Positions 56,483 to 64,000 of a stretch of DNA of 64,000 nucleotides are shown here, one piece after another. The DNA is from Unio delphinus (taxonomy: Eukaryota > Mollusca > Bivalvia > Unionida > Unionidae), in NCBI GenBank assembly GCA_029339505.1, contig JAQISU010000248.1, positions 124,001 through 188,000 of the forward strand. Reading direction: 5' to 3'. Both the position numbers and the translations under genes were made by a program. A model generated the notes under the pieces. It was not told the origin of the DNA, did not search any database, and saw nothing but the letters and a program-made list of their open reading frames with translations. Position 1 is the first letter of the stretch. Each line of letters opens with the position of its first letter.

Positions 56483-59023
56483 CTAGAGTCCTGAACTATC
56501 CCAGTAGGTTTCTTCTTTGATATCTGGTGGAATGTTTTTAGCAAACAGTGACTTCTTCTTTGTTTCCACATTAGCTCTTCTAACCTCTTGTATCTGCCTT
56601 CTTCTCTCCTGCCTTAGACTGATTCTGGATGCACATTCTTCCGTAATTTTAATAAATTCTTCTGGGAATGTGACACTCAAATCCCTGTTGTTAATACGAA
56701 TATTCCTCAGTTTATTATAGGTCTTCATCAAGTATGCATCATTGTAGAACATATATGGTATCTTCACAAATCCCTCATGTTTAGCCCTTTCTTTTTCCTT
56801 GCTTAAGAGGCCCTCTTCTTTCTTTTCAAAAGTCAATGTATACCCTTTACTGTAGTTTAAAATGTCTCTCATCTGATCACTGTCCAAGTCCTCCAACCTT
56901 ATTGGTCCAATGTTCACAGTGATGGTAGCCAATAGTGTGCGCTCTTGTTTTTCTTCTTGGCCTTCCTTATCTTCATCCATTTTTTCATTTTCCTTCGCAT
57001 TCTCTTTCTCTTTTTGCATTTCCATGGATTCATCCAGTTCATCATCATCAATTACTGTCAGAATATATCTGTGTCCAGACTTCGTTCTAGATAACGGTCC
57101 TACAATATCCATTGCAATTTTCAAAAACGGTTCTGTTATTACTGGTGGACAAACCATTGGGGCTTTCGCACCTGCAGTACGTTTTGCTGTTATCTGACAT
57201 TCATGACACGATGTACAATATCTTTTTATATCAGAAAACACTCCCGGCCAAAAGAATGATTGGAGAATCCTCTCTTTTGTTTTCTCCAAACCCAAGTGAC
57301 CTGCAAGGGGTCGATCGTGTGCCAGCTCCATTACCATTTTTCTTAGTCCTGCTGGTACAACAATCTGCTCCCCTCCACGCGAACCATCACCAGATTGCCA
57401 TTTCCGCCGCAAAATAGCATTTTCCCAGAAGAATGCCATTGGCTCCTCCTCAGCCTCTTCCCGCGTAGCAAAGGACTTATCTCTAATAATTTTCAGTGAA
57501 ATATCTGCGACCTGTAGACTTGACAACATGTCCGCATTCATTGTTGAAAGTGTGTCAAATTCAATGTCATCATGCTGATCAGTATCTGCTTGCTCCATGC
57601 TGTCGTTGACAACTTCATTTTTACTCTCATCCTCACATTGGTGAGTGTTTTCTACCGTCCTCTCATCATCGAGTCCTTTTGCCATCGATCTCGTAACAAC
57701 AAATGACCCTTTCTTACTAAGTATATCCATCCCTAATAGGGCTTCAGCGGCTAAATTTGGAACAAGACCCACTTGTGCTGGTCCCTTATAATACGTTGTG
57801 TTGATATTTACCACTGCCAACTGTGCGGTAAATGGCTGACCCACTGCTGTATATAACGTAACTTGGTGCCCCTCCAGCTTGCAACTCTCGTCAACGAGAT
57901 CTTCTCTTATTAAGGTCATATCGGAGCCAGTGTCCTTCACAAACATGATCTCACGCCCATTTACACATCCTGTTTCCGAAATAAGCCTTTCACCAATTGT
58001 TGGCCTAACGAAACAAGTTGCTGGGTTACCACGATGTTTCATGTCATCTGTTGGACACTTACTTGCAATATGTCCCCACTGCCTGCATCGATAGCACTGC
58101 ATATTCTTACGTGTGGACAGGTAATTCGTTGATGTTACTTTCGTTTGCTGCTGTAAGTTCTGACTACCCCTGTTACTATTCCCATTTATGTTCGGACGAA
58201 ACATATTTTTCTGCCATTGTTGTTGAATATTGGTGGGAATATAATCTTCCGCAGCCTCAACAACTGGACTAGAGCCCTTGTTCCTCCTAATCCACTGTGC
58301 TTGATCTTGTGGCAAGGCTTTCAGGAAAAATTCCTCACGGAGACAAATAACTGGGTCACGATCATCCAAAAAACGCTTTATGTGCTGATCAATTCTGGCC
58401 ATCAGACCACGATACGTCTCTGTACTCCCCTTCTTCATGCTCACCAACGCAGTGAAATGTTCATGCGGTCTCCTTCCAAAACGATCAATCAGTCCTTTCC
58501 TGAGTTCCAGATAATCACCACAAGCTTGAGTTGCAACATATCTAGCCTCACCTGTCAAAAGAGTTCTTAGCTGTAGTATTTTCAGCTCGTCAGACCACTT
58601 AGCATGTTTTGCAACTGTTTCAAATTCTGCTAGGAAAGTGACAATATCTTCTCCTCGTTCATGGTCATATGCCTGTAACTTTACTTTAAATGGCATTGAA
58701 GATACTTTTTCCGTCACGTTTTCTTGACGTTTTACTCTTTCTAACTCAATTTCCAAACGCTTCATTTCTAATCTTAATTTTTCTCTTTCCATTTCCCATT
58801 CAAACTCCTTCTGTCTTAACTCCAATTCTCTTTCATTCTTCTTTGCACTAGGTTTGCGCTTTGTTTCCTTGGGTGGTTGCATGTGCTCAAGGTTAATTTC
58901 CTCTTCATACTCCGGAATCTCACTATCTGTAAACTCCATCAAATTATATGTTGCCGCATTTCTTCTTGGTCGTCCTGAAGCAATCATTGCTCCCTCAACT
59001 TCTACATTATCAGCAATCGACAT
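56483..59023 (-). CDS. Gag-protease-partial integrase fusion ORF (846 aa) of the LTR element
   Basis: Unbroken from the ATG at 59023. Residues ~50-110 form a charged coiled coil; ~110-270 a Gag region ending in a SCAN-like helix set ('LREEFFLKALPQDQAQWIRR'); ~308-321 a CCHC zinc knuckle ('CYRCRQWGHIASKC'); ~360 an aspartic protease motif 'VKDTGSDMTLI'; ~566-605 the integrase HHCC zinc domain ('HDRPLAGHLG', 'CTSCHEC'); ~640 the start of the rve core with the first Asp in 'KIAMDIVGPL', then the core stops. The C-terminal ~180 residues are Glu/Lys-rich then a globular-looking segment ('YMFYNDAYLMKTYNKLRNIR') of unknown origin. RT/RNase H (normally ~500 aa) and two of three integrase acids are missing, yet the frame is kept. 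Confidence 0.9.
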   Translation of the reverse strand: MSIADNVEVEGAMIASGRPRRNAATYNLMEFTDSEIPEYEEEINLEHMQPPKETKRKPSAKKNERELELRQKEFEWEMEREKLRLEMKRLEIELERVKRQENVTEKVSSMPFKVKLQAYDHERGEDIVTFLAEFETVAKHAKWSDELKILQLRTLLTGEARYVATQACGDYLELRKGLIDRFGRRPHEHFTALVSMKKGSTETYRGLMARIDQHIKRFLDDRDPVICLREEFFLKALPQDQAQWIRRNKGSSPVVEAAEDYIPTNIQQQWQKNMFRPNINGNSNRGSQNLQQQTKVTSTNYLSTRKNMQCYRCRQWGHIASKCPTDDMKHRGNPATCFVRPTIGERLISETGCVNGREIMFVKDTGSDMTLIREDLVDESCKLEGHQVTLYTAVGQPFTAQLAVVNINTTYYKGPAQVGLVPNLAAEALLGMDILSKKGSFVVTRSMAKGLDDERTVENTHQCEDESKNEVVNDSMEQADTDQHDDIEFDTLSTMNADMLSSLQVADISLKIIRDKSFATREEAEEEPMAFFWENAILRRKWQSGDGSRGGEQIVVPAGLRKMVMELAHDRPLAGHLGLEKTKERILQSFFWPGVFSDIKRYCTSCHECQITAKRTAGAKAPMVCPPVITEPFLKIAMDIVGPLSRTKSGHRYILTVIDDDELDESMEMQKEKENAKENEKMDEDKEGQEEKQERTLLATITVNIGPIRLEDLDSDQMRDILNYSKGYTLTFEKKEEGLLSKEKERAKHEGFVKIPYMFYNDAYLMKTYNKLRNIRINNRDLSVTFPEEFIKITEECASRISLRQERRRQIQEVRRANVETKKKSLFAKNIPPDIKEETYWDSSGL

Positions 59024-59268
59024 AATGACAAACTATACGTACTGTAAGTTCTATCACTGTATTCACAGCCACTGGACTACTTTTTCTTTTCTAAGAATTT
59101 CTGGGCTTATACGTGTACACTCGTTACAGTGATACACACTTTGCATTTAGCAATTAACAACTATAGGTTATACACACAGTAACACCATTCACTGCTAATT
59201 CCAACGTATTGAATAATTCCAAATAATTCACACAGAAGTATTGGAATCCGTACCGCTGCCACCAAAAT

Positions 59269-59658
59269 GTTACATTCGGGTTCAAAGGACACACAAACAC
59301 CAAGTGAGGGTCCTATCACTTTATATAAAATAAAGCAAAAATCTTTACAAAAGCTAAAAAGAAATAACCAGTGTTCTTTACAGTACAAAGCCCTGAGTTT
59401 AACTAACTGCTGTACCACACAGTTCTGGTTTTCATAAGGGCCAGAGGTAAGGCATTATAATTAATTAAAATGTGTGCCTTATCTGAAGTCAAGAAGTCCA
59501 AGCTCAGATAGCCCTGGGAAGATAAACAACAGAGCTGAAGGTGTTGACAGTCTTTGGTATCAACTATCCAGAATGCTGCCATTAATATTCTGGCCAAATG
59601 TCTCTACTAACAGGCTGAAATCTGATACAGCACCAAGGGTCACATCATACTTATAACA
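59269..59658 (-). repeat. 5' LTR of the Ty3/gypsy-type element
   Basis: 390 bp, see the partner at 55828-56218. It carries the promoter for the element, read leftwards; no TATA box is obvious. Confidence 0.95.
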
Positions 59659-59738
59659 CTCACTTACCCACATTGACCAAATCTGAGACTCAAACCTATG
59701 CAGACAGTGGTGAGATAGCAGAGAGCACCTCGGGGCTC
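59659..59738 (-). mobile_element. SINE family A, copy 4, 5' half
   Basis: Continues the SINE after the LTR element: 'ctcacttacccacattgacc' and 'gactcaaacctatgcagaca' (B box on the minus strand: gggtttgagtc-like), with a shortened end replacing the A-box region. Confidence 0.75.
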
Positions 59739-59739
59739 C

Positions 59740-59741
59740 TC

Positions 59742-59777
<36 letters not shown>

Positions 59778-59791
59778 GATATCACACAGAC

Positions 59792-59863
<72 letters not shown>

Positions 59864-59884
59864 TGTGTGTGTGTGTGTGTGTGT
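59740..59884. repeat. (CA)n, (TA)n, (GT)n compound microsatellite
   Basis: AC repeats, an 'acagacagatat' link, a long TA run, then GT repeats. Repetitive frames over it are artefacts. Confidence 0.97.
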
Positions 59885-61485
59885 TTTGTGTGTGCCAAAT
59901 ATTTAAATATTTGGAAACCTTTGAAACAAAATTTAAACTAAATGTTATGTAATTGGCAAAAACTATGTCAGTAAAAGTTAATATAAATATATAATACATT
60001 GTAAGTAAATACCTTTATACTTCGATACTTTTCCCTTTCACTCTGTGCATGTATTACCATGTTTCGCCATATAACAGATCTGTCGAATCAAGTACGACTG
60101 AGTGACATCATTACATGAATTGTAATATAAATATCAAAAAGATTAATACTTCATATCAAAATCACATAAATCATACTTTTGTCTTGTCAGTGATGTTTGG
60201 GAGGTGATGTATAGCTGTTGGTACATTCATTTATGTACTTTTATGTTAATTAATGTATTCCTTTTCTATGCCCATTATAACGTGGACGTTTTTTCACCTT
60301 CACTCATGAACATAAAAACAATACATAATACCAAAGATAGATAACTTTGCCCAAATTTCACGCTTAGTTATGGTGGCATGATCATGGACTGGGTTTAAAC
60401 TAATTTGGTATAATGTAACCACTCAGGGACGTCATTGGGTTCCAACTTTCACGGTTGGAAAACTTATTTTGTTTTCACTATTTGTTGCTACATCTTTGGT
60501 TTCATGGACCCTATTTCACTTACAGTCGTGAAGATTCCCAGTGATCATGCCTCCTTAATATCTGAAATCCTCTTCGTATATACCCATGAAATTTGACATG
60601 AGGATACCTAAGACATCTATTAAATATATAGCATGGGTCTGGGTGAAACAATTATGTTGCATCAATAAGTTTTTCATATCGATATTTATAGAAGAAGTGA
60701 AGAATTGATACAAGACAATACTTACCCGTTACAAATATCTTCATCGGTCATGAATACATTTTTTTTTATTTGTCTTTTTATTCTTTGTGTTGAAAATTCA
60801 TCTGAGACAGCTGTTGTAGGCATATGCACATATATTTGTCAGAAAAAACAACAACACTTGCTTTATTCTACAATTGAAGACAAAATAACAAAGTCACATG
60901 CTTTGAAATCTGCTTTCCGCTCCCACTATTTCCATGTTACTATATTTACTGTATATCTTAGGTCACTGTATATGTTGGGACACCATTAATTAATTTTTAA
61001 AGTACTTTTTATTGCAATATACTGTTTGAAAAACTTTTTCTGGAGACATTAAGTTGTTGAACACCTTGGAAATTTGATGTAAATAAAGTAAAATAATCTT
61101 ATAAATTTACTTAAAAAACACTGTGAATGTTGCATGTCTATACTTGTATTCCTTATAGCAAAGTTTAAAGAACAATAATTCAGGTACGAATTAATTGTTT
61201 GTGCATATGCAAACAAATCGCTTTTCATATTCTGTTTGATGCTTCAGGATAAGTTTCATATTGATGTTGAGGTCTATTTGATGTTTTGTTCATTACACCA
61301 TTTTTTTGGACCAAGTGAATTTGATGAATACAGAAGAAGATGTACGTTATAATTGATTGATTTTAACTGATTATAGTTCCTTGATTTTACATTATGTAAT
61401 GATGAATAGGTTATAAGACCAATATCAATGGTATAATGAGTAAGATGGGCAGATAAACTTTATGCTTTTACATAACAAAATTGAC

Positions 61486-61488
<3 letters not shown>
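59885..61488. other. Non-coding host DNA
   Basis: No gene or known repeat was recognised; the longest open frame (about 60705-60989) has no recognisable domain and ordinary AT-rich composition. Confidence 0.45.
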
Positions 61489-61562
<74 letters not shown>

Positions 61563-61568
61563 TGTGTG
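61489..61568. repeat. (GA)n microsatellite with short (GT)n end
   Basis: Pure AG run of about 70 bases then tgtgtgtg. Confidence 0.97.
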
Positions 61569-62757
61569 AATTATGGATGATAGCTACTGAGTTAGATAGT
61601 GAGTCTTGTCCATGTTAATGAATATTTTGTTGTTGAAATCATCTTATTCTCTTCAGACCTTCTTAAATTTATAGAATGAGTTTTCTCCTCCAAATGTTCT
61701 GGGAGATGCAGGACCATGCACAGGCACTAAATTGTGTCACTTTAAAATCCCTGTTGTCCAGTTCCTACTGTTTAAAGCAAAATGTCTGGAGATTCACATG
61801 ACACCATTGCCTTAGTAATAGCATAATCCATTTCCATGCTGACAGGTAACAGGTCTCATTGGATGAGAACACACTTTGTTATTTTTTTATCGAAAATATT
61901 GTCATTGGATACTGGTCTCTCATTCCTTGCTAATTGTTCATTCAATTAGCTGCTGAGAAGAATATGAATTTTGACCACTTTGAAATCATTATTTAGGAAT
62001 TTTAAAATATCTTGCCTTTATTCATTTTCATTGTAATAAATGTGCATCCTGCGTTTTCTTTAATGTGAAACATTTGTAATAACCTATCCTGATATCATCA
62101 TTTTCACAGACATCATCTTTCGCGTAGGTGGGATAACCTGCTTTATGTCTTTTTTCCAGCTGGTTCATGATCCATTACATCACATACCCCCACTCTAGCA
62201 TGCTTTCGTTTTTGACCTATCAGACGCTTAGGTCAAGCTTTAGGCAATGGGTTTTCTTTCCATGCACTACTTGAGTATTACACAAGAAACTTATCCATCT
62301 TAACTGAAATCTATCATGTGGTGTATTTTGTTTTAGTTTTATTCCCCGTTATATATTCTAAAGTTACATGGTTTACAAAAAACGTGAGAAGTCACTGTAT
62401 TCAAGAAAAGGCAAGATACGTTTTCCTTTCAAATTGTTCCATTGTTTCCATTTATTTTCATAACGTCTGTGACTACCTGTAAAAATGTAAAATAAAATTG
62501 CACTTAAAGTGTCCAAAATTCAGTGGTCAGCTGGTCACCATGGCTGTTCTCCAGCAAGTTTGTTTTAAATATATAAATGCTGTGTATCTAATGGTCACAT
62601 GTCTTAAGCAGTTGGTGAAGCGTATCAGTAATGATGGCTATGAACATTAACCTTTTCTTTTGGCCATTGAGCAATGCACTGTTTAGATGAAGGCATATCA
62701 TATGAATCAATGTTTTAAGTGTTTTATATCTCAGTTGTATTTGCTATGCTGATGACA
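61569..62757. other. Non-coding host DNA, probably intron
   Basis: No coding region or known repeat was recognised. Confidence 0.45.
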
Positions 62758-63160
62758 CACTGTCAGAAATCTTGAGAGTGTCAGCATGTTGGCTTCATAG
62801 CAATATGTTTTTATCCTTACAGTCACACTGTCAGAAAACTTGAAGGTGTCAGCATGTTGGCTTGATAGCAATATGTTTTTATCCTTACAGTCACACTGTC
62901 AGAAAACTAGAAGGTGTCAGCATTTTGGCTTCATAGCAATATGTTTTTATCCTTACAGTCACACTGTCAGAAAACTTGAAGGTTTCAGAGTGGTGGCTTC
63001 ATAGCAATGTTTTTATCTTTACAGTCACACTGTCAGAAAACTTGAAGGTGTCGGAGTGTTGGCTTCATAGCAATATGTTTTTATCCTTACAGTCCCACTG
63101 TCAGAAAACTTGAAGGTGTCAGAGTGTTGGCTTGATAGCAGTATGATTTTATCCTTACAG
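62758..63160 (+). repeat. 68-bp minisatellite, six units, each ending in a splice-acceptor-like motif
   Basis: Units start 'cactgtcagaaaacttgaag' at 62758, 62826, 62894, 62962, 63028 and 63096 (periods 68, 68, 68, 66, 68) and each contains 'tttttatc(c/t)ttacag', with AG ending at 62822, 62890, 62958, 63024, 63092 and 63160. Identity between units is about 90 percent or more. The last AG is followed by a different, open sequence. Confidence 0.93.
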
Positions 63161-63254
63161 GAGAAGATCGAAGTCTTTCATTTGTTGGATGGTGAGAAAA
63201 GTGGTTGTCAAATCAGTGCAGAGATGGAAATCATCATTTTGTGGCATTGTGAAG
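63161..63254 (+). CDS. Candidate host or transposon-derived exon
   Basis: Lies between 'ttatccttacag' and a donor-like 'gtatac'. One frame is open: 'EKIEVFHLLDGEKSGCQISA' then 'EMEIIILWHCE'. The start, K-I-E-V-x-x-L-L-D-x-x-K-S-x-x-x-I, resembles the first helices of the CENP-B/pogo (Tigger) N-terminal DNA-binding domain. Only 31 residues, so both the exon and the domain call are weak. Confidence 0.3.
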
Positions 63255-64000
63255 GTATACTTAGATATACAACAAAACTTGTCTTGAAAGACCACTTCTT
63301 CATTTGATTTTCTGTTCATCACAAGCAACTCATTTGAGTTGATTATCTTTTGATCTTGTTGAATGGAGCAACTGACAAATATCCAGATACTGTTTTTTAT
63401 ATGTGAACAAACAAAGATTGTAGTGTATGTCAGTCGCTGATGAATGCATTTCTAGGATGGCTTCGTTTTGTCAGCAAAATACAGTAATTGTATGTTAAAG
63501 AGGAAAATCCTTTACCATTTTCTTTGATGTTTGCAATCAATAAAGACACGATAAATGATATTCAATACTAAATACCACAAGGGCATTAAAAAACTCAAAT
63601 CCTGAATAATAGAATTGTACCAATTAAACTTATTAATTTATTTAAGCATTGTTGAGATATGTTGAAACAAAGCAGATGTTTATGTTTCTACTAGAATACT
63701 TACCTGAACACATTACATTGGGATAACTTTCATTACTACCTCCAAATCCCAGAAAGATGGAACAAAATCTTTTGTCAGTATATTTATATAGACAAAGGGA
63801 AGATGATGGTGTATCACTTACAATGCAGGGTTGCTTAAAGGACACGCGATCATGCAAATCCCCCCTAAATTCAAGATTTCCTGGAACATGTTTAATCATA
63901 TGCAGGCAAAATTGTGCAAAATAAAAAAATTGTGCATATTATTTTCTTACTATTGCGTTTCTTTATTATATTTTTGCAATAAAATTCCCAGTTGTCACAC
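63255..64000. other. Non-coding host DNA to the window end
   Basis: Nothing recognised. Confidence 0.4.

Larger units (their letters stand above)
55828..59658 (-). mobile_element. Young internally deleted Ty3/gypsy-type LTR retrotransposon
   Basis: A 3831-bp element with two ~390-bp LTRs differing at only two positions, flanked by CTCAC (55823-55827 and 59659-59663). Primer-binding site at 59250-59265: on the minus strand 'tggtggcagcggta', complementary to the 3' end of tRNA-Leu with CCA. One 846-codon frame lies inside. Reverse transcriptase and RNase H are absent. Inserted into a family A SINE. Confidence 0.93.

Noticed and set aside
56517..58570. Plus-strand open frames of 60-117 codons
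   Set aside because: They are antisense shadows of the 846-codon retrotransposon frame.
60705..60989. 94-codon frame as a possible gene
   Set aside because: No start context, no domain, no splice support and AT-rich composition like its surroundings.
62758..63160. CRISPR-like array
   Set aside because: The units are contiguous with no unique spacers; it is a minisatellite in animal DNA.

Overview
This is an AT-rich, repeat-laden stretch of an animal nuclear genome, most likely a marine mollusc. Evidence: intron-like exon structure, two families of tRNA-derived SINEs, many (AT)n, (GT)n and (CATA)n microsatellites, MITEs, a LINE, LTR elements and very low gene density. No bacterial signals are present. 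The mollusc assignment is inference from the repeat style, not proof.

Layout: 1-18.8 kb is host DNA with one clear exon (a sorting-nexin PXA domain exon, 3325-3488), SINEs, a TA-flanked MITE, degenerate tandem repeats and, at 17.5-18.6 kb, a broken P2X7-type zinc-domain gene. At 18803-35116 lies a complete but decayed Polinton/Maverick-like virus-transposon: about 206-225 bp terminal inverted repeats starting AG and ending CT, a 5-bp target duplication (CATAT), and the full expected gene set in broken form. From left to right these are packaging ATPase (-), phospholipase-A2-like protein (+), rve integrase (+), a large replication protein with a tentative protein-primed PolB part fused to an SF1 helicase (-), a small Cys-rich protein (+), an HNH endonuclease (+), an unknown gene (+), a long hairpin, then a same-strand morphogenesis block (unknown structural protein, pX-like core protein, major capsid protein, pVI-like protein, adenain-type protease, fibre-like protein, membrane protein, penton-like protein). 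A 1327-bp solo LTR sits in the start codon of the pVI-like gene.

Immediately to the right, 35.4-39.9 kb and 41.3-45.0 kb hold two more, more heavily decayed partial copies of the same kind of virus in the same orientation, without recognisable terminal repeats. Each copy lacks different parts, so no intact capsid gene survives anywhere in the window.

45.0-64 kb is host DNA again: a SINE, an intact single-exon 407-codon gene of unknown function (46242-47465, minus), a RecQ-like helicase fragment, a 5'-truncated or rearranged LINE (53.35-55.5 kb, minus), and a very young internally deleted Ty3/gypsy-type element (55828-59658) with near-identical LTRs that split an older SINE. The right end holds a 68-bp minisatellite in which every unit carries a splice-acceptor-like motif, the last one abutting a candidate exon.

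Functionally, the virus-like element would have packaged its own genome (ATPase, protease, capsid and penton), integrated through the rve integrase and replicated with its own polymerase-helicase. All of these genes now carry frameshifts or stops, so it is a fossil.
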